Shown: piece after piece, positions 34,045 through 41,083 of the stretch | How positions within the stretch are numbered: the first letter of the stretch is position 1 | How the letters are laid out: every line of letters starts with the position of its first letter | DNA from: Lysobacter sp. Root76 | GTDB lineage: Bacteria > Pseudomonadota > Gammaproteobacteria > Xanthomonadales > Xanthomonadaceae | Length of the DNA stretch: 41,083 nt | NCBI RefSeq assembly: GCF_001428685.1 | Contig: NZ_LMIK01000009.1 | Coordinates: 101,752 to 142,834, forward strand | Direction: 5' to 3' | The notes under the pieces: model-generated | Database searches by the model: none | What the model was told of the DNA's origin: nothing | Seen by the model: only the letters and a program-made list of their open reading frames with translations | Program-made: the position numbers and the translations under genes

Positions 34045-35376
34045 ATGACCGTCCGCCACCCGACTATCCTGGGTGCCATCCGCAACAGCGCCAACGTGCT
34101 TGGCGGCAGTTCCCGCGATCACGACCCGCTGCTTGGCATGGTCGGTGATCGCGCGTTCGTCCTGCTCGGCGAGGCGACGCACGGCACGCACGAGTTCTAC
34201 GCAATGCGCGCGGAGATCACCCGTCGGCTGATCGAGGAACATGGTTTCGACGCCGTGGCCGCGGAAGCCGACTGGCCGGACGCCTACCGGCTCAACCGTT
34301 ACGTGCGCGGCGCCGGTGACGCATCGCTCGACGAGGCCTTCGGCGATTTCCAGCGGTTCCCGACCTGGATGTGGCGCAACCAGGCCGTGCGATCGTTCAT
34401 CCAGTGGCTGCATGCGCACAATGCACAGACGCCTGCCGCGTCTCGCGTCGGGTTCTATGGCCTGGACCTGTACAGCCTCTACCGTTCGGCCGATGCGGTG
34501 ACCGCCTACCTGGAAGGCGTCGATCCCGAACAGGCCGCGGCCGCCCGGCGGCTCTACGCCGGCCTGGACCACGTGCGCGATCCGCAGGACTACGGCTACG
34601 AAGCTGCCTTCGGCCTGCGACCACCCTGCCGCGATGCGGCGGCGGCCATGCTCATCGATCTGGTGCGCATGGCGCCCAGCTATCTGGCCGAAGATGGCGC
34701 GGAGGCGCAGGACGAGCAGTTCTTCGCCGAGCGCAATGCCTACGTCGTGCTCAACGCCGAGCATTACTACCGGGCGATGTTCGGCGGACGCACGAACACC
34801 TGGAACCTGCGCGACGCGCACATGGTGAATACGCTGTTCGCGCTGCGACGACACCTGCGCGAAGGCGGGCGACCGGGCCGGATCGTGGTGTGGGCGCACA
34901 ACTCCCATCTGGGCGATGCGCGAGCCACGCAGATGGGCGAACGCGGCGAGTGGAACGTCGGGCAGCTTCTGCGTGAACAGGCGGGCGCTGCGCAGACGTT
35001 GCTGGTCGGATTCACCACCTACACCGGGCATGTCACCGCCGCGCGCGACTGGGACGCACCGGCAGAGCGACGCTGGGTGCGTCCCGCGCACAAGGACAGT
35101 TGCGAGCACCTGTTCTACACCACCCATCTGGATCGCTTCTTCCTGCCGCTGCGTGCGGGCGTCGCCGAAGCTCTGGCCCCTCCCCTGCTCGAGCGCGCGA
35201 TCGGCGTCGTGTACCGTCCTGAGACCGAAATGGCGAGCCATTACTTCAACGCTTCGCTGAGCGCCCAGTTCGATGCCGTGTTCCATCTCGACGAGACGAC
35301 AGCGGTCGAGCCGTTCGACATCAACGAGCACTGGACCCGGCACGAACCGCCGGACACCTATCCGTTCGGCCTCTGA
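34045..35376 (+). CDS. Erythromycin esterase-like family protein
   Basis: A 443-residue protein of the EreA/succinoglycan-biosynthesis-like family. Motifs are LLGEATHGTHEFYAMR (about 40-55, catalytic Glu/His region), EADWPDAYRLNRYV, FYGLDLYSLYRS and VVWAHNSHLGDARATQMG (about 285-302, second His region). GAGG precedes the ATG. Family members outside the resistance enzymes are common in stress clusters, and this one has no sign of being an antibiotic-resistance cassette. It starts an operon with the DUF2238-like and alcohol dehydrogenase genes; the next ATG is one base after its stop. Confidence 0.9.
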   Translation: MTVRHPTILGAIRNSANVLGGSSRDHDPLLGMVGDRAFVLLGEATHGTHEFYAMRAEITRRLIEEHGFDAVAAEADWPDAYRLNRYVRGAGDASLDEAFGDFQRFPTWMWRNQAVRSFIQWLHAHNAQTPAASRVGFYGLDLYSLYRSADAVTAYLEGVDPEQAAAARRLYAGLDHVRDPQDYGYEAAFGLRPPCRDAAAAMLIDLVRMAPSYLAEDGAEAQDEQFFAERNAYVVLNAEHYYRAMFGGRTNTWNLRDAHMVNTLFALRRHLREGGRPGRIVVWAHNSHLGDARATQMGERGEWNVGQLLREQAGAAQTLLVGFTTYTGHVTAARDWDAPAERRWVRPAHKDSCEHLFYTTHLDRFFLPLRAGVAEALAPPLLERAIGVVYRPETEMASHYFNASLSAQFDAVFHLDETTAVEPFDINEHWTRHEPPDTYPFGL

Positions 35377-35377
35377 C

Positions 35378-36079
35378 ATGGACCTTCCGGCGTCGAATGC
35401 AGGTCCGGCCCCGCGCCATGGCGACCGCGCGCCGCGGGCCCTGCTCCTGGTGTTCGCGGGCATATGGGCCGCGCTGGCAATCGCGCCGCGATACCGCCAG
35501 GACTGGCTGCTTGAAAACGTGGCGGTTCTGCTGGCCGTGCCGATGCTGGTCTGGTCCTTCCGCCGGGTGCGGCTATCCAATGCCAGCTACGCGGCCATCT
35601 TCGTATTCCTGGTCCTGCACGAGATCGGTGCGCACTACACCTATTCGGAAGTGCCCTATGACCGCTGGATCAGGTCGTTGTCCGGATTCTCGCCCGACCA
35701 GATGCTTGGCTTGACGCGCAACCATTACGACCGTGCGATCCATTTCCTGTATGGCCTGCTGATCACGCCCGCGGTGGTGGAGTTGCTCGCGGCGCGGGCA
35801 CCGCCGCAGGGCGTGTGGCGGTGGATCCTGCCGGTGTCGTTCGTGATGTCGAATTCGGTCGTGTACGAACTGGCCGAATGGGCCGCCGCACTGGTGTTCG
35901 GCGGCGATCTTGGCGTCGCCTACCTTGGCACCCAGGGCGATCCGTGGGATGCGCAGCACGACATGGCACTTGCGACATTGGGCAGCGTGGTGGCGATGGC
36001 CTGGATCGGTGTTCGATCTCGGCGACACCCGCATGCCTCGGCACTTCCCGTTCCGGGCTCCGCCCGGCGCGGGCACTGA
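35378..36079 (+). CDS. DUF2238-like inner-membrane protein
   Basis: A 233-residue polytopic protein with about six helices. The motifs FVLHEIGAHYTYSEVPYD, NHYDRAIHFLYGLLITP, VYELAEW and LGTQGDPWDAQHDMALATLG are those of the DUF2238/YjdF family (conserved HE, HYD, YE and DxQxD residues within the membrane). The role of the family is unknown; the conserved His/Glu/Asp set hints at metal or membrane-enzyme activity. One base after the preceding stop, so co-translated. Confidence 0.88.
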   Translation: MDLPASNAGPAPRHGDRAPRALLLVFAGIWAALAIAPRYRQDWLLENVAVLLAVPMLVWSFRRVRLSNASYAAIFVFLVLHEIGAHYTYSEVPYDRWIRSLSGFSPDQMLGLTRNHYDRAIHFLYGLLITPAVVELLAARAPPQGVWRWILPVSFVMSNSVVYELAEWAAALVFGGDLGVAYLGTQGDPWDAQHDMALATLGSVVAMAWIGVRSRRHPHASALPVPGSARRGH

Positions 36080-36098
36080 AGTTCCTAGAGCGATCGCG

Positions 36099-37109
36099 AT
36101 GCTTGTCGAAGCTCATGTGATGTTGCTGGAGCATCCGCACTCGGCGCTGATCGACACGCCGCTTCCGGTGCCCGTGCCGCAAGCTGGCGAGATCCGGATC
36201 CTCATTGAGGCCTGCGGGGTTTGTCGTACCGATCTGCACGTCGCCGACGGTGAACTGCCGCAAGCCACATACCCGATCGTGCCCGGGCACGAAATCGTGG
36301 GCATCGTCGATGCGCTCGGCGTCGGGGTGACCGCGTTCGAGCCTGGCGAGCGCGTCGGCGTGCCATGGCTGGCCCGGACCTGCGGTCGTTGCGGGTACTG
36401 CGAGCGAGGCCTCGAGAACCTGTGCGATTTCGCCGAGTTCACCGGGTGCACCCGCGATGGCGGATACGCCACCCACGTACTGGCGGACGCTGCGTTCTGC
36501 ATACGCCTCGGTGCGCCATGGACGGATCCCGTCGCAACCGCGCCGCTGCTGTGCGCGGGCCTGATCGGCTGGCGCGCCTTGAGCGCCGCCGGTCCGGCAG
36601 AACGGTTGGGCATTTTCGGGTTCGGAGCTGCAGCGCACATCGTGACCCAGCTGGCGCGTTGGCGCGGGACGCGTGTATTCGCATTCACCCGGCCCGACGA
36701 CCGGTCCACGCAAGCATTCGCCAAGTCGCTGGGCGCGTCCTGGGCCGGCGGCTCCGACGAGCCGACGCCGGAACCCCTGGATGCCGCCATCATCTTCGCA
36801 CCGGTCGGCGGCCTGGTCCCCGCTGCGCTGCGGTCGGTGCGCAAGGCCGGGCGCGTGGTTTGCGCGGGCATCCACATGAGCGACATCCCCCGCTTCCCGT
36901 ATCGGCTGCTTTGGGAGGAGCGCCAGTTGGTGTCGGTTGCAAACCTGACGCGCCAGGACGCCGTCGCCTTCTTCGACGTCGCAGCACGCGCAGAGGTACG
37001 AACGCATGTGCAGCGCTACGCGCTTGACGATGCCAATCGGGCGCTGGCCGACCTCCGGGCGGGCCGAGTCGAAGGCGCCGCGGTCCTGGTGCCGGGGGAT
37101 GGCAGATGA
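36099..37109 (+). CDS. Zinc-dependent alcohol dehydrogenase
   Basis: A 336-residue MDR alcohol dehydrogenase. The catalytic zinc Cys is in GVCRTDLHVADGE, followed by GHEIVGIVDALG. The structural-zinc Cys are in ARTCGRCGYCERGLENLC (four Cys), then GFGAAAHIVTQLARWRG as nucleotide-binding site. It resembles the AdhA/AdhP-like Zn-ADH that accompanies universal-stress and phosphoribosyltransferase genes in other proteobacteria. Starts at 36099 (36120 is an alternative); third gene of the operon. Its stop overlaps the start of a fragmentary gene at 37106. Likely oxidises or reduces short alcohols/aldehydes. Confidence 0.9.
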   Translation: MLVEAHVMLLEHPHSALIDTPLPVPVPQAGEIRILIEACGVCRTDLHVADGELPQATYPIVPGHEIVGIVDALGVGVTAFEPGERVGVPWLARTCGRCGYCERGLENLCDFAEFTGCTRDGGYATHVLADAAFCIRLGAPWTDPVATAPLLCAGLIGWRALSAAGPAERLGIFGFGAAAHIVTQLARWRGTRVFAFTRPDDRSTQAFAKSLGASWAGGSDEPTPEPLDAAIIFAPVGGLVPAALRSVRKAGRVVCAGIHMSDIPRFPYRLLWEERQLVSVANLTRQDAVAFFDVAARAEVRTHVQRYALDDANRALADLRAGRVEGAAVLVPGDGR

Positions 37110-37423
37110 CCGTCGCATCCATTTCCCGTCGCCTGCCTGGCGCCTGGAGAGTGCATCCGGCCGGATGGATGCGAACCGTGCTTGTCCTGTTGGCGTGTCT
37201 CTGGTTGCTGCCACTTTGCGCCCAGGAAATGCCGACCTCGCCCCGCACGGGCACCGTCGACCTGCCACCCGGCGAATACCTGTGGAAGCCCCTGGCCCCC
37301 AATGAACGCGGCCCGCCGCGGCAGCGATCAGTACGATCCGTTCGCCGGCTTGCAACAGTCGGGCTAGGATCGGCCATAGCAGTTGCAGTTCGACTGGGAA
37401 ATGGCATTAAGGCCCATTCATAA
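37106..37423 (+). pseudogene. 5' fragment of an exported protein, possibly an L,D-transpeptidase
   Basis: The frame overlaps the alcohol dehydrogenase stop by ATGA. It has a signal peptide (VLVLLACLWLLPLCAQE, about residues 25-41). It then reads TGTVDLPPGEYLWKPLAPNE, which resembles the start of secreted YkuD-type L,D-transpeptidases. From about residue 70 (37313) the frame runs into Arg-rich nonsense and stops at 37423. No catalytic HxGxxxxxxSxGCxR motif follows. I read it as a truncated gene end-joined to unrelated DNA. Confidence 0.5.
37305..37394 (-). pseudogene. Short remnant resembling ImuA/SulA-like protein
   Basis: On the minus strand 30 codons read VELQLLWPILARLLQAGERI then VLIAAAAGR. 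This resembles the segment GELQLLWPxLARL...GERVVLIAPP of ImuA, the SulA/RecA-like partner of translesion synthesis. No start, stop or flanking homology is seen. It lies exactly where the transpeptidase-like fragment loses sense, marking a rearrangement junction. Confidence 0.45.
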
Positions 37424-37450
37424 AAACAGGATTGGTGCAAAGCACCAATC
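37421..37450 (-). terminator. Minus-strand intrinsic terminator
   Basis: GATTGGTGC and GCACCAATC (37430-37438, 37442-37450) form a perfect 9-bp stem with a three-base loop. On the minus strand it is followed by CTGTTTTTA. It can end the operon whose last gene stops at 37671, about 220 bases upstream in that direction. Confidence 0.6.
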
Positions 37451-37599
37451 GATTGCGTGACTGGGCTGGGCATGAACTGCGTGCGTTCCTGCTTTCCGCG
37501 AACTCTCATTGCATCGGGATGAAAATTCATCAATAAACAGATTGCCGGCGTAGATGGCCATCGTCAGAGGGCGGACGGCAGCCGGCTATCGGTCACTCA

Positions 37600-37629
37600 A
37601 ATGTCCGCTTCCGGCCAGAAGCGGACATT
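37600..37629. repeat. Dispersed palindromic element, perfect copy
   Basis: AATGTCCGCTT (37600-37610) and AAGCGGACATT (37619-37629) are perfect 11-base arms around CCGGCCAG. Related copies lie at 31609-31638 and, more degenerate, at 40563-40587. All three sit in non-coding DNA of the right third of the window. Confidence 0.75.
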
Positions 37630-37670
37630 CCATCCTGGTGACGCGCCGCCAACGACCCACGTTCGAACGC

Positions 37671-38279
37671 CTATCCGGCTGCCGCCCGGAACCTCGCCAG
37701 CTCCGCCTCCAGTTCAGCGATACGTGCGTCTTTGTCCTGCAACGCCGCCAGCACGTCCTCGGCTTCGAAGCGTGGCGGGATGTGCTGGGGGCAATTGGCA
37801 TCCCAAGCGTTGACGGTGAACCGTAGTACCTGTTCGGGACGCGCCTGGTAGCCCGGCGGCATCAGCTGCGCCAGCAAATCATCGGTGGCTGCAACCATGT
37901 GTGCCTCACCCCATACCTTTACCCGCTTGCGTTGACGGTAGTCGATCAGGAACAGATGCGCTTTCGGCTTTTCCTGCAGGTTCCCGGTGCTGATGAATTG
38001 TCGATTGCCGGAAAAATCGACGAAGGCGAGCGTGTGCTCGTCGAGCACGCGCAGGAAGCCAGGTGGCCCGCCCCGGTGCTGAATATAGGGCTGGCCATCG
38101 CCGTTGACCGTAGCCAGGAAAACGCTGCGTTGTACCTCGACGAAGGCCTTCAGCTCGGCAGTGATGGTTGTTTCCCACGAGCCGGCCTGTTCCATGTGGG
38201 CGTAGGCGCGGCGCGATCCTTTGCTCGCCTGGATGGCTTTCACCGTCGGAGTAAAGGCGATGTCACTGGCGTAGCGCAT
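37671..38279 (-). CDS. Pyridoxamine 5'-phosphate oxidase (PPOX)-like flavin protein
   Basis: A 202-residue protein. ATG 38279 is favoured (GAGG eight bases upstream), 38285 possible. The split-barrel motifs SVFLATVNGDGQPYIQHRGGP, LAFVDFSGNRQFISTGNL and KAHLFLIDYRQRKRVKVWGEA are those of PPOX/FMN-binding proteins. The C-terminus carries a coiled-coil tail (LAALQDKDARIAELEAELARF). Such proteins bind FMN or F420 and reduce small substrates; the N-terminal 35 residues are an extra. Last gene of a three-gene operon divergent from a LysR gene. Confidence 0.88.
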   Translation of the reverse strand: MRYASDIAFTPTVKAIQASKGSRRAYAHMEQAGSWETTITAELKAFVEVQRSVFLATVNGDGQPYIQHRGGPPGFLRVLDEHTLAFVDFSGNRQFISTGNLQEKPKAHLFLIDYRQRKRVKVWGEAHMVAATDDLLAQLMPPGYQARPEQVLRFTVNAWDANCPQHIPPRFEAEDVLAALQDKDARIAELEAELARFRAAAG

Positions 38280-38289
38280 GGTCATGGCC

Positions 38290-38754
38290 TCATAGCCCGA
38301 GCGTGCTCAGGGACGGATGGTCGTCGGGACGGCGGCCTTGCGGCCAGTGGAAGAGTCGTTCGTCCTCGCCAATCGCGAGGTCATTGATGCTGGCCAACCG
38401 GACTTGCATCAGACCGTCACCATCGAACTCCCAATTCTCGTTGCCGTAGCTGCGCCACGATTTCCCGGCATCGTCCCGCCATTCGTAGGCGAAGCGCACG
38501 CCAATGCGATTGTCGCGAAACGCCCATAACTCCTTGATGAGCCGGTAGTCGCGTTCGCGTTGCCACTTGCGGGTCAGGAACGCCTCGATTGCCGCTCGGC
38601 CCTGGAGGAATTCCGAGCGATTGCGCCAACGGCTATCGGGGGTATAGGCGAGCGCCACACGTGCAGGATCGCGCGAGTTCCAGGCGTCTTCGGCAAGGCG
38701 GACTTTCTGCGTTGCCGATTCGAGCGTGAATGGAGGCAGCGGTGGGCGGCTCAT
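38290..38754 (-). CDS. NTF2-like protein of the DUF1348 family
   Basis: A 154-residue cone-shaped NTF2-like protein. The conserved DUF1348 signatures are all present: [74 protein letters not shown] and [10 protein letters not shown]. Function of the family is unsettled; it often sits with LysR genes and small oxidoreductases. It lies 10 bases upstream of the PPOX start, so the two are co-transcribed. Confidence 0.9.
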   Translation of the reverse strand: MSRPPLPPFTLESATQKVRLAEDAWNSRDPARVALAYTPDSRWRNRSEFLQGRAAIEAFLTRKWQRERDYRLIKELWAFRDNRIGVRFAYEWRDDAGKSWRSYGNENWEFDGDGLMQVRLASINDLAIGEDERLFHWPQGRRPDDHPSLSTLGL

Positions 38755-38822
38755 GATCGTTGTCGTCTCCCTGGAGGGCGAATCACCGACGGCGCGACGG
38801 GCGCCGTCGGTGCGGTTGAGGC

Positions 38823-39374
38823 TCAAGCCGCCTGGCGCGCGCCGATCACCGGAAAATCGATTTCGGTTTGCGCGACTTCATTGATGTAGTTGGTCCAAGT
38901 GTTCAACGCGACATGCTGGACGATCTCGACAACTTGCGCATCGCTGTAACCGGCGGCCTTGACTGCGGCCACATCCTCGCCGCTGACGTGACCGCGCCGT
39001 TCGGCAACCCGGGCGGCGAAGCGCACGGCCGCGTCGGCGAACGGATCGTTGGACGCGCCGTTGCGGTTGGCGGTCATCTCGGCGTCGTCGAGCTTGGCCA
39101 CGTGCTTGCCGAGGTAGGTGTGCGCCGACAGGCAATAGCTGCAGCCGTTGATTTCGGCAATGGCCAGGGCGATGCGCTCGCGGGTGGCGGCGGGCAGCGT
39201 GCCTTTGGCCAGTGCCGAGTTCATGCCGAGGTAGCCCTCGAGTGCGGCCGGGCTGTTGGACACCAGGCGAAACAGGTTCGGTACCGAGCCGAGCTGCTGC
39301 TTCACCGCCTGCAGCAACGGCTGGGCGGCGGCAGGGGCGGACTCGATCGTGGCGGGGGTCGGAAGACGGGACAT
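38823..39374 (-). CDS. Carboxymuconolactone decarboxylase/AhpD-like peroxidase-family protein
   Basis: A 183-residue protein; ATG at 39374 with GAGGAG seven bases upstream. It has the AhpD-type active site [16 protein letters not shown] (CxxC plus His), flanked by the usual helices ([31 protein letters not shown]). The CxxC version suggests alkylhydroperoxidase or thiol-reductase activity rather than decarboxylation. First gene of the operon and target of the divergent LysR regulator. Organic peroxides or another electrophile may be the signal (inference). Confidence 0.92.
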   Translation of the reverse strand: MSRLPTPATIESAPAAAQPLLQAVKQQLGSVPNLFRLVSNSPAALEGYLGMNSALAKGTLPAATRERIALAIAEINGCSYCLSAHTYLGKHVAKLDDAEMTANRNGASNDPFADAAVRFAARVAERRGHVSGEDVAAVKAAGYSDAQVVEIVQHVALNTWTNYINEVAQTEIDFPVIGARQAA

Positions 39375-39426
39375 CAGGATTCTCCTCGGGTCTGGCCGGG
39401 CGGGTTTGGCCGGTGGAGAAAGCGTA

Positions 39427-39488
39427 GATACTTCCGATTGACGCAACTAGACGGTAAATTCGAGAAGTATCCTTCTGAAATTTGGAAG
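39427..39488. promoter_or_regulatory. LysR-type operator region
   Basis: In the 117-base divergent promoter GATACTTC (39427-39434) and GAAGTATC (39464-39471) form a perfect 8-bp inverted repeat. A second repeat CTTC-N9-GAAG (39472-39488) lies just before the lysR ATG (39492). Such paired sites with an AT-rich centre are usual for LysR autoregulation and divergent activation. Confidence 0.65.
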
Positions 39489-39491
39489 TAA

Positions 39492-40406
39492 ATGGATCGC
39501 ATCGAAGCGATGATGGTGTTCCGGGCGGTGGTCGACGCCGGCAGTCTCTCGGCGGCGAGTCGGCAACTGCACATGCCACTGGCCACTGTGAGCCGCAAGC
39601 TGTCCGACCTGGAGGCGCACCTGAAGGCGCGGTTGCTGCAGCGCTCAACGCGCCAGCTCGTGCTCACCGATGCCGGCGCGGCCTACCTCATCGCCTGTCG
39701 GCGCATCCTTGACGATGTCGAGGAAGCCGAACGCAGTGCCGCCGGCGAATTCAGCGCGCCCAAGGGCGAGTTGGTGATCACCGCACCGATCGCGTTCGGC
39801 CGATTGCACGTCGTGCCGATCACCGCCGAGTTCCTCAGGGCCTATCCGGACGTGGACGTTCGGCTGGTGCTGGGCGACCGCATGTTCAATCTGCTGGACG
39901 AGCATGTGGATCTCGCAGTCCGCATCGGCGAACTCCCCGACAGCACGCTGGTGGCCTCGCGCGTGGGCGCGACCCGCCACGTGGTGAGCGGCAGCCCGGC
40001 CTATCTGGACCGGCATGGCCGCCCGCAGCAGCTGACCGACTTGTCCGGCCACGACATCATCACTTTCGACCATCTGACGGGGCCGGGGGCGTGGAAATTC
40101 CGCATGGGTTCGTCCGAAGCCTCGGTTCCCGTGCGCGCGCGGATGACCGTCAATACCGCAGACGCGGCGGTCGCGGCGGCTATCGCCGGCGCCGGCCTGA
40201 CGCGGACCCTGTGCTATCAACTCGCCGAGCATGTGCGGCGCAAAACGCTGGAGCTCGTCCTCCCGGAATTCGAGCCGGTGCCGTGGCCGATCAATCTCGT
40301 CTACCTGCAGCAAGGTCGGTTGCCGCTGAAGGTGCGCGCATTCCTGGACTTCGTGACGCCGCGCTTGCGGGCGCGTCTGGCCGACACGGCGCCCCTGGGA
40401 AAATAA
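39492..40406 (+). CDS. LysR-family transcriptional regulator
   Basis: A 304-residue regulator with the N-terminal helix-turn-helix MDRIEAMMVFRAVVDAGSLS then AASRQLHMPLATVSRKLSDL, and a C-terminal periplasmic-binding-like effector domain (about 90-300, KGELVITAPIAFGRLHVVPI). This sequence style is that of the DUF-rich LysR group next to oxidoreductases. It is divergent from the AhpD-like operon, with inverted repeats between, and is its likely activator or repressor. Effector unknown. Confidence 0.95.
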   Translation: MDRIEAMMVFRAVVDAGSLSAASRQLHMPLATVSRKLSDLEAHLKARLLQRSTRQLVLTDAGAAYLIACRRILDDVEEAERSAAGEFSAPKGELVITAPIAFGRLHVVPITAEFLRAYPDVDVRLVLGDRMFNLLDEHVDLAVRIGELPDSTLVASRVGATRHVVSGSPAYLDRHGRPQQLTDLSGHDIITFDHLTGPGAWKFRMGSSEASVPVRARMTVNTADAAVAAAIAGAGLTRTLCYQLAEHVRRKTLELVLPEFEPVPWPINLVYLQQGRLPLKVRAFLDFVTPRLRARLADTAPLGK

Positions 40407-40562
40407 GATGCTTTCCGGACGCCACGGTACTGCGGGCATGAACCCGGTCCGGAGCATCCCAGTACAGCGGCCTTCGCGCGGAGCCAATGGCGGCCACCGG
40501 CAAATCGCCTGCATCTTGTTGTCAATTTCCACAGCCCCTGACGGGCTGTCATGCCCGAACAG

Positions 40563-40587
40563 TTTCCGCTTCGGGTCGGAAGCAGAC
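40563..40587. repeat. Degenerate copy of the dispersed palindrome
   Basis: TTTCCGCTTCGGGTCGGAAGC resembles the GTCCGCTT-GGGTCG-AAGCGGAC consensus of the copies at 31609 and 37600, with changed outer bases. It lies between the LysR stop and the shared terminator. Confidence 0.4.
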
Positions 40588-40611
40588 ACCAATCCCCCTA
40601 TCCCACAAACA

Positions 40612-40637
40612 AACAGCCCCGCCAAGGCGGGGCTGTT
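40612..40637. terminator. Bidirectional intrinsic terminator
   Basis: ACAGCCCCGCC (40613-40623), loop AA, GGCGGGGCTGT (40626-40636) then TTCTC on the plus strand; on the minus strand the stem is followed by TTTGTTTGTGGG. It can end both lysR (+) and the right-edge gene (-). Confidence 0.78.
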
Positions 40638-40660
40638 CTCGTTCACGGTGGGCGCCGGTC

Positions 40661-41083
40661 TTACAACGGTACGTCCACCGCCGGCGCTGCCTTGCTGGGG
40701 CTGCGGTTGAAGCGTGCCGACAGCATCTGCCGCAGCGCATCGAGGCCCGCGCCTTTACCGGCGATCTTCAGGAAGGCGTAGCCCTCCAGCGCGTTGGTCA
40801 TCAGGTCGCTGCCCAGGGCCATCTCGGAATCCTGCACGCGTTCGCTCAGGCGCATCAGGCGCTGCGCTCGCGGGCGCAGGGCGTCCAGCGCGGCCAGGTC
40901 CCGGTGCAGGCTGGCGATCTCGAAGTTGCGCGGCACGATGCCTGGGTTCTCGCTCAGCACGTGCACCGCCTGGCGGCAGAACGCTTCGGACTTGTCGCCC
41001 ATCTTGGTGAGTTGGCGGCGCTGGTCCGGCGTCAGTGCGATCAGCGCCGTCAGGTGACTCTCTAAAACGTTCAAGGCGTCGTC
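40661..41083 (-). CDS. Unknown helical protein, 5' end outside the window
   Basis: The minus-strand frame is open from the window edge (DDALNVLESH...) to the stop at 40661, at least 140 codons. It is all-helical in appearance: LTPDQRRQLTKMGDKSEAFC, LHRDLAALDALRPRAQRLMR, LSERVQDSEMALGSDLMTNA, then FLKIAGKGAGLDALRQMLSA. There is no signal peptide or membrane helix in the visible part. I recognise the style of a small paralogous helical family but cannot name a function. Two decayed copies of its 3' end lie at 30640-30712 and 31410-31500. Confidence 0.75.
   Translation of the reverse strand, partial: DDALNVLESHLTALIALTPDQRRQLTKMGDKSEAFCRQAVHVLSENPGIVPRNFEIASLHRDLAALDALRPRAQRLMRLSERVQDSEMALGSDLMTNALEGYAFLKIAGKGAGLDALRQMLSARFNRSPSKAAPAVDVPL

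Noticed and set aside
34045..35376. Macrolide-resistance cassette
   Set aside because: The gene is embedded in a conserved-looking stress operon with normal composition and no attC or insertion sequence beside it; the family is broad.
37518..37531. GATGAAAATTCATC palindrome as an operator
   Set aside because: It lies in a gene-free scar with no promoter or start codon in suitable position.

Overview
The window is high-GC proteobacterial DNA, most like a gammaproteobacterium of the Xanthomonadaceae/Lysobacteraceae and plausibly a Lysobacter relative. The reasons are strong GC3 bias, REP-like palindromes with GGAGCGGC arms, Clp-type (CRP family) sites, and the mix of genes. This placement is an inference from style; no search was run. 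No rRNA, tRNA, CRISPR array or intact transposase was seen.

Layout. 1-2123 (minus) is the 5' part of a trimeric autotransporter adhesin. 3359-7988 is a sensory block: a membrane histidine kinase (+) converges on an operon (-) of an OmpR-type response regulator and a beta-propeller (Reg_prop/Y_Y_Y) membrane sensor that has no kinase output domain. 9036-14760 is pgaABCD, for making and exporting poly-N-acetylglucosamine (PNAG). Its upstream DNA is the most striking part of the window. Within about 105 bases it holds a consensus sigma-54 promoter, a perfect Clp/CRP palindrome at the predicted transcription start, a predicted three-way-junction RNA that starts at +1, and a GGA-in-loop hairpin (RsmA/CsrA-like) abutting the pgaA start codon.

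15059-18366 is a translationally coupled redox operon (two SDRs and an MDR reductase) with a divergently spaced TetR gene; the same palindromic operator lies in front of both transcription units. 18550-20508 holds a uracil-DNA glycosylase family gene, an exported alpha/beta hydrolase, and a hairpin closely resembling part of an integron attC site. 20838-29065 is a second surface block: a CadC-like membrane regulator, an intergenic region packed with GCATGC motifs, a classical autotransporter and a lipoprotein GH9 glycanase.

29279-32620 is a decayed zone. It has a small membrane-protein gene split by an in-frame TAG, RHS-repeat remnants, two degraded copies of the 3' end of a gene whose intact copy sits at the right edge, and dispersed palindromes, among which lie an intact GST gene and a small unknown gene. 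32574-37109 is a divergent stress-type cluster (phosphoribosyltransferase-hydrolase fusion; erythromycin-esterase-like protein, DUF2238-like membrane protein, Zn-alcohol dehydrogenase) sharing an FNR/ANR-type box. A short scar of gene fragments follows, then a LysR gene divergent from a CMD/AhpD-like, DUF1348-like and PPOX-like operon, and finally a partial unknown gene.

Taken together, the left 29 kb reads as a surface-attachment region (adhesins, PNAG, glycanase, sensors). The pga leader suggests regulation by sigma-54, Clp/c-di-GMP and RsmA. That regulatory model is inference from sequence motifs.
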